Origin: Acanthosepion pharaonis
Lineage: Eukaryota; Mollusca; Cephalopoda; Sepiida; Sepiidae
NCBI GenBank assembly: GCA_903632075.3
Contig: CAHIKZ030001778.1
Span: 1 to 64,000 of the forward strand
DNA: 64,000 bases
Direction: 5' to 3'
In this document: one piece after another, positions 23,960-35,310 of the stretch
Position numbering within the stretch: the first letter of the stretch is position 1
How the letters are laid out: each line of letters starts with the position of its first letter
Translations under genes and position numbers: made by a program
The notes under the pieces: generated by a model
Database searches by the model: none
The model's input: only the letters and a program-made list of their open reading frames with translations
What the model was told of the DNA's origin: nothing

Positions 23960-24740
23960 CAATGGCTAAAATTACTGTGATCCCAAGTGAATGGGTTTTA
24001 AATTTTTATGGTGAGGTATCTGCCACTGGACGTTAGATGATCTGGTATGAGTCGACATATGACTATATTAAAGCTTTTGAACAACCTGAGACGGCCATGA
24101 GAGTTAACAACGGCACTCAAAGACACTGAAGCATACATTTTTGGAACCTCTCTTATAGCTATTTATTAGTACATGGTCAATAAGTGAAAATGAGTATGGA
24201 AAAATGGATCTGTATCTTGAAAGTAAAGCTTAGAAATTTTTGCCTTTACCTGGGATTGAACACTGATTACTGCCGCCGATATGACATAAACAACTATCTC
24301 TGCCACAAATTAGGCCCAACAAATAAATACGATAAAATATCACTAACTTAACTCACGGCACTCCACCGTAACCAGCAAAATCTTCATATTTAGATATTAA
24401 TATTGGAACAATATGGAAGAGTTTAGATACATTGGACGAAAAAGGTAAACTGTTCGGCGAAATTGGTGATGTTGTTGTTTCACCAGATAAACGTCGGGTG
24501 GACTTGCCTAAATCTGGCCGTCGAAATCCAATCATAGCAAGAAAAAGTAAAGATGGCTCGAGAGAAGTTGGAAGAACGAAATAGAAATTTTGTTTAAAAA
24601 AAAAGAAAAAAAAAGAAAAAAAACAACAAAAAACCTCGAAAATATGCCAACAAAATATAAAAATGTGTTATATGCCTTCTCTCCAAGAGTGAAAATGAAA
24701 ATTAGCTGATGTTGTAGAGCATTGTCTCTAACCACAAGTC
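23960..24740. other. Unclassified sequence with an A-rich tract
   Basis: Holds a segment at 24280-24330 (tgccacaaattaggcccaac) that looks repeat-like, and an A-rich run at 24598-24632. A minus frame of 60 codons at 24353-24535 has more balanced composition, but no domain or splice support. Confidence 0.3.
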
Positions 24741-24842
24741 AGGAGCATATCTTTCCTTTTTTGGCATTTACAGACAGGAGCACATCGTTTCTCGATATTC
24801 TCTACTAAAACTCTCCCCTTTTGTAAAAACAGAGCTCTGCTG

Positions 24843-24895
24843 ATTGGCCATTAAGAGTCACATGACTGACCAAGCGCGATGCATATTAACCGAGG
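24843..24895 (+). promoter_or_regulatory. Possible core promoter of the CCP/WSC gene
   Basis: An inverted CCAAT box (gattggcca at 24842-24850) is followed about 35 bases later by a weak TATA-like catattaa (24882-24889). This is 170-220 bases upstream of the acceptor of the signal-peptide exon. A 5' leader exon is expected somewhere upstream because 25065 follows an acceptor-like ttctttcag, but I cannot place its donor. Confidence 0.2.
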
Positions 24896-25064
24896 AAGAA
24901 GAAGGAAAGTTATCCCAACAATATTTCAAGAGGCTTGTTGTTTATTTTAAGCATTACATTTTGAAAACTTCTAAAAGTGTTTTAGATATATTCAATAGAT
25001 TTCTCTGTTAAACTCACAATCTCATTGACACATTTACAACTTGAAACTGTTTATTTTCTTTCAG

Positions 25065-25130
25065 GTTCTTACATAGCGATGAAGTCTTTGTTTTTATTCC
25101 TATTCGGCTTTGATCTACTGTTGTCACCAG
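25065..25130 (+). CDS. Signal-peptide exon of a secreted CCP/WSC protein
   Basis: A good acceptor (ttattttctttcag) precedes 25065. ATG is at 25079, and 17 codons encode MKSLFLFLFGFDLLLSP, a lysine followed by a hydrophobic core: a secretory signal. The exon ends at 25130 with g|gtaaat, leaving one base (phase 1). Joined to the exon at 29378, the leftover g plus tg makes Val and gives ..SPVYSLCPLPP, placing a natural signal cleavage site just before the first CCP cysteine. The in-frame fit across a 4.2 kb intron is the main evidence that these exons belong together. The bases 25065-25078 would be 5' UTR. Confidence 0.75.
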
Positions 25131-25679
25131 GTAAATATTTGTAAGCAATTAACAATAAAATTCGATGTACACTTTCAATGACTAAAGAAACTGGTAATTT
25201 TACCAGTCAATATCCATTTTTATTTTAAAATATTTTCGAATAACCATGTATTTTTACTTCAGAGAAGTGTGTTTAAGATGCTACTTATAGAAGAAAAGGT
25301 AGACGAATAATTAAATAATGAGGAATAAAAAAATTCCCATGCTTCAAGTTATAAAGAAACCAGGAAGGTTTTTGGTCACATGCGCTATTTTATGACCCCC
25401 GCTTCCGGAAAGGAAAGAAGCTTGCTCTTTTCCACTTTCTACGACATAGCGTTTTGGCAGCCCGACTCAAAAGTGAATTGGTTGTTCTAACTCAGCGTAA
25501 AGCTGACTCGAGGGTGATCCTTTTAACCATTGTTATCCTAACTTACTTCTGAACCCAAAAGGAAAATGGACAAACCCAAGAGACATTTATAGCTTTGCTT
25601 CACTACAGTCACCATAAAACGATTAAACGTCCATAGCAAAAGTCTTCCCTGTTTAGATACTGAACACGCACTTTCACCT

Positions 25680-26050
25680 ATAATACAAACAAACACTACA
25701 ATCTGATAACTTTCAAATGACGCATTCAGCGTAAAAGTTAATTTGATTTTCATAAAACTTTCTACCGTGAATAAGAAATTAGAGGAAATTATATGCATTA
25801 TTTGTTTATTTCAGTATTTCCTCTGATAAGATCTTAATATCTTGTAGTTAATACATGCGTGGCGAGCCACAACGCACAGCTTGTGTAACGGCCAGTTGTG
25901 TTTCATTTGAAATTTAAAGCTGAATAAGAAAACACGAGACTGCTTTGTCATATATAGATCGAATATTACAGTGAAATTTCATATCAAAATCCAACTAAGA
26001 ATTGTGTCAAGCTGTGGACTTATTGTTTCACCCGTGTACATATATCAATC

Positions 26051-26092
<42 letters not shown>
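25680..26092 (+). repeat. Interspersed repeat ending in (TA)n, copy 1
   Basis: Shares with 30795-31243 the landmarks gtaaaagttaattygatttt, gtgaataagaaattagagga, tctgataagatctta, acaacgcacagcttgtgtaa and gtgtacatatatcaatcat, then a (TA)n run (26053-26092). No coding content. Confidence 0.8.
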
Positions 26093-26094
<2 letters not shown>

Positions 26095-26499
26095 ATGAGG
26101 ACAAATGTAGTATAATTCCACTGAACGTTACATTTAATTTAAAAAAGGGCTCTGTCCATAAGGTAATTGTCTAGGATTTATATGCAGACAACTTCATGTC
26201 ATGATCTATATTAAAAAAAATTCCGGTAGGTTTGAATTTAGCGTAGGTCGCGTTCGATTGGTTAATCACGGCAAACGCCAATTTTTTAAAAAGTATTCTG
26301 CTTTTGAAATTAAATTAACTTTTCTTTCGCTAGTAGAGGAGACACATTTGTGATGTTGAATCATGATTGTAATAGTGTAGCGATTTTTAACATGTTTTTG
26401 TTTTAATATCCTAAAATAAATAATACACCCACGTCCACACCCACACACCCTTCCACACACATATATATACGCGTGTATGTGTGTCCACTAAATATAACG

Positions 26500-26746
26500 T
26501 ATATATATACAGGGATTGCCAAATGTCGTTTAACCCATTTTCAGTAATGATAAATACAAATTTCTAAATAACATAACTTTTATTTAATCATCGTACAGTT
26601 ATAATTTCAATATAACAATTACATTTTTTTTATTTTTGTCGGTATTCACATGATATGGATGCTCAGTTCTTTTTTACCATCTATCTGTTTTTAAATCATT
26701 TAGAAATTTATGCTTATTATCATTGGAAATGGGCAGAGCCACTTTT

Positions 26747-26790
<44 letters not shown>
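26500..26790. other. Segment bracketed by two (TA)n tracts
   Basis: Lies between TA-rich ends at about 26461-26512 and 26750-26790. Its ends do not form a convincing terminal inverted repeat, so I leave it unclassified. Confidence 0.3.
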
Positions 26791-26794
<4 letters not shown>

Positions 26795-27600
26795 AATGTA
26801 ATGTGAACGAAAATAATATATAAATTCTAGCGCTCACGACATTAATTCAAAAAAGGGCTGAATACCGATAGAGCAAAATTATTCATTATAGTTTTTTCAT
26901 TTAGACAAAAATACTTTACTCACTACAAAAATGCAACTTCGTTTCAGTGCATTTAAAATTGTACTTCGACTGGTGAGAACCAAAATGGTTATGAACAATT
27001 CTGTTTGTAAGCAAGCCGCATGTGAAACGTCACTTTTTTTTGCATTTGTTTGAAAAATAAAATAAAATAAAATAAAATAAAAAATAAATACTAAAAGGCA
27101 AAATGGTGACGGAGTGAAACAATGGCGGTTGTTGATAGCAGTTTGGTGAAGGATAGTTCTGGTGTTAAAGTAATGGCTATATTTTAAAAAATTCTTTTTG
27201 ACTACAACAGTCAAGGGTTTAGGCCCAGCATTTCCAAGCCTTCTAAGAGTGAGGGGCAGATGAGGAAAGGTGAGAGTAGGAGATATTAATACGCTGAAAG
27301 AGGAAGGAGGGATAAATTCAAACGATAGTTATAGTAGTAATTGTGAATGTTTTTTTCGTTATTTTAAAAACTAAGCCAGTCCTGAATTGCATTTATTTAG
27401 GTTAGAGTTATCAGTACTAGTTTTGTAATCAATGAAAGTGTTTTGCAAATTAATAAATTAAAAGGTGGAGATTTCTTCTTGGTATGTTGAATACATAAGT
27501 TATTCATTTTTTTTGGATTTTTTTAAAACTATAATTTTAATTTAGAAATTAAGATATAAGTAGAAATGTATATAAAAGTATGGGATATTAATATAACATA

Positions 27601-27620
27601 TCTCTCTATCTCTCCCCCCC

Positions 27621-27672
<52 letters not shown>
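27601..27672. repeat. Compound (CT)n(TA)n microsatellite
   Basis: CT tract with a C-rich interruption followed by a pure TA tract. Confidence 0.95.
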
Positions 27673-27674
<2 letters not shown>

Positions 27675-27709
27675 AGTATGTGGTGCAGTTCAATTTACAT
27701 TACATGAAT

Positions 27710-28100
27710 CATAATTGGCCGCTAACAAAAGCCAACTAATGAATACATCCGGGTCATCTATAGCGGAACACGCTATAACTAGCAGGGAATGTGTTGCTGG
27801 TTTGAGTGTTGACTGTTTTTCCATACTGGCGAAGTCACACTCTGCATATCATTTGAAGGTTCTTGAGTCCATTTACATCAAGTCCCGCAGGCCGTTTTTC
27901 TGTAAGCAGAGAGATTGCTTGTTGGGCTTGAATGTGATTGGGCTCTAGTTCTTTCTATCATATATAAAATTTTTTTTTCCCTTTCCCCCTCATTGAATGT
28001 TTTTTTGTTTTTAAGTTTATGATTAAATAATCCCAGTGTATCAAACTTTAGGAGTACTGGGACGAAACCGGTTGTTTGTTTTAGTTCTTAGTTTTCATAA
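27710..28100 (+). pseudogene. Penelope-like element: end of the GIY-YIG endonuclease plus 3' flank
   Basis: The frame 27715-27948 reads SGSSIAEHAITSRECV, CFSILAKSHSAYHLKVLESI and a final SRRPFFCKQRDCLLGLN. The pattern S-x-I-x-E-H ... I/L-x-x-x-x-x-x-x-L-x-V-L-E-S-x-x-I, followed by C-x-Q, is what I associate with the C-terminal half of Penelope-like GIY-YIG endonucleases. The 3' flank carries gggacgaaaccggttg (28060), a partial match to the GAAAC-type hairpins elsewhere in the window. A (TA)n run follows at 28135. The copy is strongly 5'-truncated. Confidence 0.5.
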
Positions 28101-28132
28101 TTATGTCCTTTACATTCCGCTTATTCCTTGCC

Positions 28133-28175
<43 letters not shown>

Positions 28176-28189
28176 GTTTTAAACTAGAT

Positions 28190-28388
28190 TCTATAGAGCG
28201 TCTCGTTGCGTCTGCTTGGTCTCACGCTGTCCACTGACATGAGATGGAATAAGTACATTGAGTCCATCCTTCAAATCTATAAATCAACCATCCGTCCTTG
28301 TATGGAATATTGCTGTCTTATATGGTCTGCTGTATGTCTCGAGGTCTTTGACAAAATCCAAAGACGAATCCTCAAAAAAAAATGTTAG
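28190..28388 (+). pseudogene. CR1/Jockey-like LINE fragment
   Basis: Reads LLGLTLSTDMRWNKYIESI, then (after an internal deletion) IYKSTIRPCMEYCCLIW and FDKIQRRI. It ends in an A-run and has both ends missing. Confidence 0.75.
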
Positions 28389-28399
28389 ATTTTCAAATT

Positions 28400-29110
28400 T
28401 TTAGGAAAGATTTACATAATTTTTCAGAAAGTTCTTAACTACACAATATTATTAATTTTAAAGGCCCCACTTTTTTAAAAGAAAAATGTATACATACGTG
28501 GCATAATTGTACCGAAGACTAAACCAGACAGAATATAATTTCGATTACACCAAATTTCCATTTTTCATTGAATTATCTTTCATTCTTTGTCCTTTTCTTT
28601 TCCTTTCCTTTTTTATGTATTTTCAAATGTCAACATTTATGTAACCACTTTTTTCGCAATGTGTATCTAAATTCGTTCACCATGTCTCCAGCCCAGAAAA
28701 TCCGTTTATACAACAATCTATTCATTTCACGTTCAATTTTTAAATATCTTGTCTATCCCCGCCCCACTCTCTCTCTCTCTGAATATATACTAAGTCTTTC
28801 CTCACCCCACTTCCACAATCTTAGATATGCATCTTTCTTTCCTCTACTTACACAAAGTTAGAGTTACATATTTACATAAATTTTGTTTATTAGGCCTGGA
28901 AAAATATTTTCCATTTTTATTTGTACTAAGAGATCTGAAGACTTGAGATCAATTTTTCGACCTTAACGAAATAAATATAATCTTTTTAAAAGTTCGTGCT
29001 TTCATAGTAATGATTATTGCTATGTCTCTGAGATAGCGCTCTCTTACTGATCCTATAGATCTATATCCTTTTGAAATATTCATACGGATTACTAATATTA
29101 TCATTATATA
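28400..29110. other. No recognised gene
   Basis: Low-complexity T-rich sequence. The + frame at 28568-28861 is Ser/Phe/Leu-rich without a domain pattern. Confidence 0.35.
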
Positions 29111-29123
29111 TATATATAAACCA

Positions 29124-29200
29124 TTTCACCTCAAGCAAGGCAATAAAACCAAGACGCAAGGGGTTACTGAGTTTAAGAGAATATGAGAAATCGAAATGAT
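29124..29200 (-). repeat. LINE 3' terminus (CR1/Jockey-like)
   Basis: Antisense of the conserved 3' end: atttcacctcaagcaaggca, then gcaaggggttactgagt. Matches the termini at 10590-10640, 37330-37375 and 50380-50430. Confidence 0.65.
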
Positions 29201-29377
29201 TATTATTATATGGATTCAGAGAAAAACATCACATCACAGTTTTATCTCTTAGGAAATAGTAAAAAAACAAAAAAAAATTCTCTTTGTTTTAATTATTTAA
29301 TCACGAACCGTTTACGATGAATGATGTTTTGCAAGACAGAAATGAGAAAATGCATGATATTTTTTCCTTCATTTCAG

Positions 29378-29557
29378 TGTATTCACTGTGCCCGCTGCCA
29401 CCGATGGTCGCAAATGCTGTAGGCAACACAGGGCACGACAAATTGAATGGCTACTACATTGAGTATTCTTGTAACCTGGGATACTACATTGGCTATGGCG
29501 ATTCACGTCTGAAATGTTCGAATGGTACTATCAATGGAAATCTACCGACATGTATGA
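29378..29557 (+). CDS. CCP/sushi domain exon 1 of the secreted CCP/WSC protein
   Basis: The acceptor is tttttccttcatttcag and the donor a|gtaagt. The exon is 180 bases, phase 1-1, and encodes one complete CCP module. The four cysteines are in SLCPLPP, EYSCNLGYYI, RLKCSNG and LPTCM, with the usual aromatic-Gly strand (CNLGYYIGYGDS). The tryptophan normally between cysteines 3 and 4 is absent (NGTINGNLPTC has no Trp), and this loop is shorter than usual. N-glycosylation sequons are possible at NGT. CCP modules mediate protein-protein or lectin-like adhesion outside the cell; specificity cannot be read. The downstream partner in phase is the exon at 59915 (leftover a plus tg gives Met). Confidence 0.85.
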
Positions 29558-29599
29558 GTAAGTTGGCAGAATAGCTATTAAGACAGGAGTTGGTCATGT

Positions 29600-30790
29600 G
29601 ATTTGGTCAGAAAACCGAATCTTTGATTTGTCCGACTTTATGAATGTCTTTCTTATTCTTTTCCTCTGGTGTCGCTTTTGTGGCTTTTTAAAAAAATAGT
29701 TCTATTTGCTTAGCATTCTAGCTACAGCTTTTTTTTTCACACTAGAATTTTTTTTCACACTGACGTATGTTGAAATTTTCACAGTAGTATTGTTTAAGTT
29801 AACTGTTAACGCTAACATTTTTTTATGAGATTTACAAACTGTACGTTTCGTTCAACTTCGCAAACCAATCGATAAAATTTGAATAAGCTGATTTGTTTGG
29901 AAAAATGCTTTGGCAAAAACCCTATTTCACGTTTTAATTTAATTTAATTTCATAGAACTTCATGGTAAACAATATTTTAAGGATAATTTCTTTTTTCCTT
30001 TTTAACAGCGAAGAATAAATTCTTAGGATTTCATACTCTTGAGCATGCAACATACAACTGGCAATGCGTAAATATTTCTTTCTGGAGCCAAATTCCAACT
30101 TTTTGAATCATTTGAGCCTTCTGATTTGTTTATAGTTCTCGCAAATCCAGGGCAAACTGGAAACTGGATTTTTGGTATGCAAAAAACAATATTGCATTTT
30201 TATTAAATAAGTATTTGTTATTTTAATTATTAAGTTGTTTTTAAAATAGTGGGAGTATTTTGCATGTTAAATAATAAAACATCTAATTTTTCCGCCAAAA
30301 ATAATGAAAATTTAAAAAGAAACTGTGCTTTGTACCCCCTTACCTGTTTGCACTTCTCCCCCAAATTTGGTTTCAATCGGTCAATGTATGGCTATTTTAG
30401 AGAGTGTGACGGACGGACTTAACGGCAGTCACAGAATTTTATATGTAGATAAAACAGCAAAATTAACAGTCGTTCAAATACCCGCTAAAACATGATAGAA
30501 TGTATTATTATGAGTGAGAGAGTATAGTATAGTATTATTATGAGTGAGAGAGTAGTACGCCGTTAAATCGACGCTGGGGTACAAATATACGAAACCTAAT
30601 GTATCGTACATTACATCCAGTCTAATAAGGTATACCAGGCATATGTATCACAGCTAAATGTGTACAATATCGCGAGAGGTTTTCCTGAAAACAGCGTATA
30701 ACCATGCAGGTGAAGCCCAGTCAGAAATACCTTCCGGTTGGGTAACCCACTCCACTCATATAACCTCCGACTGAGTGTTCCTAAATATCT
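29600..30790. other. Intron sequence with LINE-like tail and a 31-kb-type repeat
   Basis: Contains a tttcaatcggt/gacggacgg tail motif at 30371-30420 and a segment at 30600-30720 (aggtataccaggcatatgta, acaatatcgcgagaggtttt). The second has a diverged relative at 31960-32060 (agtatactaggcacatgcac). Nothing coding was recognised. Confidence 0.4.
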
Positions 30791-30794
30791 AGAT

Positions 30795-31187
30795 GTGATT
30801 CACAAACGCTACAGCTTGATAACTTCCATAGAATGCATTCAGTGTAAAAGTTAATTCGATTTTCAAAAAACTTTCAAGCGTGAATAAGAAATTAGAGGAA
30901 ATTATATACACACGTTTGTTTATTTCAATATTTTCTCTGATAAGATCTTAACATCATGTAATTAATGCATGAGTAGCGAACCACAACGAACAGCTTGTGT
31001 AACTTTGGACGGCCAGTTGTGTTACATTTGAAATTTTTAAAGCTGAATAAGAAAAACACGAGACTGCTTTTGTCAGTCACATAGATCGAACATTATACGA
31101 TGAAAATTTCATATCAGAATCCAGCTAAGAATTGTGTCAACCTGCGGACTGCGGACTTATTGTTCCACCCTCGTACATATATCAATC

Positions 31188-31243
<56 letters not shown>
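30795..31243 (+). repeat. Interspersed repeat ending in (TA)n, copy 2
   Basis: Second copy of the 25680-26092 repeat, with small insertions (ttgga, gtcac, tgcggac). It ends in a (TA)n run at 31190-31243. Confidence 0.8.
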
Positions 31244-31248
<5 letters not shown>

Positions 31249-31271
31249 TAGTTTGTGATTACACACACACA

Positions 31272-31560
31272 TATATAAAGACACTTATACTTACGATCAG
31301 ACAGATACTGATGAAATTTCTAGGGTACATAACAAGGAAAAAGGGCTTGGAAAATTTGATACTCACAGGAAATATTGAAGTTAAAAGGCCAAGAGGAAAA
31401 CAATGTACAACCTATCTTGTGAGTTTGAGCGAATGGATGACGGATCAGGGTTTGGGAGAGATGGCAAAAAGACAAAATATATTAAGAGCATTAAAGGACA
31501 GGAAATTGTAGAGAGCCATGATCACCAATGTCCTGAAGGGACACGGCACATAGAAGAAGA
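31272..31560 (+). pseudogene. RTE LINE 3' fragment
   Basis: Reads MKFLGYITRKKGLENLILTG, then YLVSLSEWMTDQGLGEMAKR, and ends with the gggacacggcacatagaaga 3' terminus and a gaagaa run. It follows directly on a (TA)n(CA)n tract. One frame is open for 66 codons, making it the best-preserved small fragment. Confidence 0.8.
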
Positions 31561-31784
31561 AGAAAAAGAAGTATTTGGCGAAATTGAAAGACAAAATGAC
31601 AGCACTTCCCTAGTATTTTTGTTAATTGTAGTCATTTATTATTATTAGCAGTAGTGATTGAGAGAACAGTACGCCTTAGGCACTCAGTACTCAGCCATGA
31701 TGTTCCTCCACTAACTCCTGTTTATGAATATAGATACACAGTGGGCAACCCTTAGAGGACTTTCACAAATTATTATTATTATTA

Positions 31785-31856
31785 TTCAATGTGTGTGTCT
31801 GTGTGCGTGTGTGTGCGTGTGCGCGTGCGTGTATGAGATAGAGAGAGGGAGAAAGA

Positions 31857-31899
<43 letters not shown>

Positions 31900-31900
31900 C
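31785..31900. repeat. (GT)n/(GA)n compound microsatellite
   Basis: GT-rich tract with GC interruptions, then pure GT, then GA. Confidence 0.95.
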
Positions 31901-32264
31901 AGCATGCCGACAAATTGATACCGAGATGTGAATAGACGAAGCTCAATATACCCATCCGTTAAGAGTATACTAGGCACATGCACAATAGTCAAATGTATGC
32001 GATATGGTGACAGGTTTTGATAAAAACACCGCATAACCTTGCACCTAAAGCGTAGGTCGGGCAAGTGCTCCGCTCCGATTGAGGGTGTTCACATGTATCT
32101 TAATGTGTCTCCTAAGTCACTTTGGCTGTATTATCCTTCAAACTTAAAAATAAATTTCTCGACACCCGGCCATGATGTTCCTTCCCGAGTCCCCATCATG
32201 GACAGAGATGCACAGTTCGTTAGTACAACTGGTTATGGTTTGACAACTGACAATCAATTATTAT

Positions 32265-32475
32265 TATTATTTCATTTGCAATTTCAAATCTCCTCTAATG
32301 TCAAGCACCATGCCACAGTATCCTTGAAGATACAAGCACTGTCGCAATTTGGACACTCCTAACTTTTCATCGAGTTTCTAATTCATCTAATCTAAGCTTT
32401 TGGCATAATTCCAAGTGTTCGAACTATTACAGGTACAAACATAACCCCTATTTCAGTGCCTTGCAGAACCTCACT
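32265..32475 (-). pseudogene. End of another LINE-type open reading frame
   Basis: The minus strand reads EVLQGTEIGVMFVPVIVRTL then GIMPKA before a stop. It resembles the conserved V-P-V-(V/I)-I-G-A-L-G block near the end of a widespread invertebrate retroelement ORF. After a stop, CPNCDSACIFKDTVAW follows in another frame. The flanking sequence to 31930 may be its 3' UTR. Recognition is from memory of the block only. Confidence 0.4.
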
Positions 32476-32554
32476 TTATTTTAATACATTTTTTGTTTTC
32501 TTACGTCTTCCACCGTGGTCCACTGTCACAGTAGCATCTATTTGATATCTGTCT

Positions 32555-32775
32555 ATATTTTAATTATTTACACTATTTACATTGTTCAGACTGGTCCTCA
32601 TCTTTGTTGCCATATTCACGACGTTTCGGCCGTTGTACGCTCCACCCTTCTTCAGGATCTGTTTATATTTCTGAGATGAGGTATTGTAATCATTTGCACA
32701 ATTTACATTGTTCGGACTGTTGTTCTCATTCACGATGTTTCGGCAGTTGTACGCCTCGGCTTTCTTCGTCCTCAA
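32555..32775 (-). repeat. Tandem pair of hammerhead-like hairpin units
   Basis: Two successive antisense units of about 105-110 bases each contain a tgaagaag/gcgtacaac/ggccgaaac-type hairpin. The hairpins are at 32610-32650 and 32725-32765. The unit also includes acagtccgaacaatgtaaat and ctcatctcagaaatataaac. A further unit in + orientation follows at 33000 and another at 60265. In the second unit the CTGAAGA element is mutated. Confidence 0.6.
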
Positions 32776-32782
32776 GAACACC

Positions 32783-33090
32783 TGGCCCAGTGGATAAAAG
32801 CGTTGGTTGAAGTAATCCAGTGACTTGACGCAAAGTGTTGTGAGTTCAACACCTGGCTACAGCACATGTGAACAATAACTTGGAGAGTTGAGTTAAAGGG
32901 AAATAACTGACATCGAGGCATGGCACGTGGAACTAGAAAAAAATCTAACCCGGTGGACGAAATAAAGGGTTCGGTTCGAAATTCTAATCACCTGAAGAAG
33001 TCCGGAGCGTACAACGGCCGAAACATCGTGAATATTGCAATAAAGATGAAGACAGCCGTCCAAACAATGTAAATAGTGTAAATCTATCTA
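32783..33090 (+). repeat. tRNA-headed SINE carrying a hammerhead-like hairpin
   Basis: The head resembles a tRNA (tggcccagtggataaaagcg as A box, gtgagttcaacacctgg as B box). The body has gaaataactgacatcgaggc and ggcacgtggaactagaa. Near 33000 it contains cacctgaagaagtccgga... cggccgaaacatcgtg, in which cac/gtg could close helix I. It ends in gtaaatagtgtaaat. Confidence 0.6.
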
Positions 33091-33547
33091 TCTGGTATAT
33101 TTCTTTGTTTCTTCTTTTTTTTACGAGTAGGAAATATAGTATTTTCGTTTGTGTGGGATAGTGAGCCTAGATCTCAAATTTCCAGAATATCTTATTATTT
33201 TTTATTTTTCCGAACAATCTCTGGTTTGTGTTGATCCCATTTGATTACATGATCGAATCTTAGTTGTTTGTATTGTTTCCTTCCCAGTGTATGACTGTCA
33301 CGACCTTCTCGCCTGTATGTTCTTTTATTCCTTTTCAGCCACGTTGGAACAATTACTTATTATTTATTAATTCATGTATTCATACCAATAGTGTTTGTTG
33401 GTTATCGCTAAGGAACAAGTAACAATACAAACCTGCTCATATCGTCAGCAACTGGTTCAACTTTTTACCAATCCCAACACTGTTATGGTTTGAATGGCCA
33501 CAACCCTACCTCGAATCTTTTGATGAATTTGTCGGGTGGTTTAATGG

Positions 33548-33842
33548 GTCTTCTTCTTCTTCTTTGTGCCGTGTTCCCTCAGGACGTTGGCGAGAACAGC
33601 TCTCCACAACTTCCTGTCCTCTGCAGCGCTTACTAAATTTTGTTTTTTCTATATCTTCTAAACTCTGCCAACCATTTACACACGCTCGTTAGGTAGGTTA
33701 TGCGCTGTTTTCCTCTGTCCCTCTTGCCTTCAATATGTCTTGTGAGTGTCAACTTTTCCAAGTCCTCCTTCCTCATTATGTGCCCTAGAGATTCCAGTTG
33801 TCTCTTTTTGATGTTAAGTATAAGCGTCTTTTTTGTTTCTTC
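33548..33842 (-). pseudogene. RTE LINE 3' fragment
   Basis: Antisense of the LTG...GHIMRKE...WRA.. region, with the ttcttcttctttgtgccgtg terminus at the left. It stops at 33842, where a plus-strand SINE begins without spacer. Confidence 0.8.
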
Positions 33843-34126
33843 GGTGTCGTGGATAGCGGCTCGGAATGAGAAATCAGAGAACCGAGTTCAAATTCCAGTC
33901 AGGTTCGTTACATTCACTTGCGTGCAAATACCATTGGGAAAGGTATGAAACTATCTCTTCCCCTAGCTAAGGGTTAAATAGTAGAAACTGTATTTGGAAA
34001 AATCATTGTTATTCTAAAAAATATTGTTAATGCAGAATTTACACGCAAAAAAAAAAAAAATAAAAAATAAAATTTATTTCTCATAAAGGGTCGATTTGCC
34101 GTAAAAACAAATCAATCAGTCACTAA
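33843..34126 (+). repeat. tRNA-headed SINE with GATAAGCC-type tail
   Basis: Head gtgtcgtggatagcggctcg and B box gagttcaaattcc, then body cattgggaaaggtatgaaac and tail tcgatttgccgtaaaaacaa followed by atcaatcagtca. It lacks the 5S part. Confidence 0.75.
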
Positions 34127-34270
34127 AGATTTAATTCGATCAGTTCCGACATAATTCTTTATGGACACAGTTTTCTCTGTCTTCAACGTACAGCACCCAT
34201 CTTTATTCGTAAGTGCTTCATTTTTATATTTCTCTCTTTTCTCTCCTTTTACTGGCTTTATAATTTTTAC

Positions 34271-34655
34271 TCCCGTTCGATCACCGAAGTTAAGCAACAT
34301 TGAACCTGGTCAGTACCTTGATAGGTGACCGTTTGGGAATACCGGGTGGTGTAAACTTGGATGTGCGGGTGGTGTAATGGATATTGGCTCGGAATTGTTA
34401 ATTAGAAAGTCGAGTTCCAATTCCAGTTATATTCACTTACGCGCCAGTAACCCTTTTGAAAGGTATGAATCCATCTTCTATCCCCTAGCTGTGGATTAAT
34501 TAGTAAAACTTGTATCATTAAAACCATTATCATCTACAAAAAACAAAACAACAAAAAAAACAACAAAAAAACTTACAATCTAAGACTATTTTCTGGCTTT
34601 AAATAACCTGGAAAGGTTTGATAAGCCGTAAAAACGAATCGGTCAATAATTCTTA
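34271..34655 (+). repeat. Composite 5S rRNA/tRNA-headed SINE
   Basis: The 5S part is truncated at its 5' side and starts at cgttcgatcaccgaagttaa. It includes ttgataggtgaccgtttggg and aataccgggtggtgtaaact, then tRNA-like gtgtaatggatattggctcg, the body and tail gataagccgtaaaaacga. Confidence 0.8.
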
Positions 34656-35029
34656 CTCATCTTACCATTTTATACGTTACTTTTAAAGTATCTCTCATTT
34701 TCCTTCCCTGCGTTCAGTGGCTTATTTCTACTTTAATCATTAATTTTCATTATGAAAATCCATAATGAAAATGACCAATAAAAATTAATTATTAATATTT
34801 TTTTATATTCAATGCAGTTCTATATCAAAATAATTTATGGTGCTTTTCTGCAGTCAAATTATTTAACTTGCTTTTCTGTAGTAAAATAATTAGCAACACA
34901 TTAACATTATATATTTAATAGCTTTATTCTGTCATTAAAGCTTACCTGAGTTCCTGACCACTGACAATCACCTTTTCTTTTCACATAGTCAATGTGTTTT
35001 TGATGCAAAATCATATATTTTCATAGTAA

Positions 35030-35310
35030 ATGCTTGTATTTCATTTATATGATGAGGAATCGTCAATATACTTTAACCTATTTAAACTATTGTTCTCATG
35101 TTGGGTTATTATAGACCGAACGTTTCAGCCAAGTACCTTATGGTCATCTTCAGGTATCCATTATTTGATTGATATGGGGTATCTGATGATTATTGTGCGT
35201 CGTTCAGCATTTTGGACGAAATGTCAGAATAATCAACAGATCAGCCAAAACAATGGAGACCTGATGATGGCCAGTGGGTATTTGATCGAAACGTTGTCTC
35301 AATAACAACA
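35030..35310. repeat. Repeat with opposed hammerhead-like motifs, copy 1
   Basis: Shares with 41090-41425 the landmarks tcatagtaaatgcttgtatt, atggtcatcttcag (an antisense CTGAAGATGACC) and aatcaacagatcagccaaaa, then acctgatgatggcc. In this copy gagac just before ctgatga (35259) is complementary to gtctc after gaaacgtt (about 35300), fitting a helix-I closure. Confidence 0.6.
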
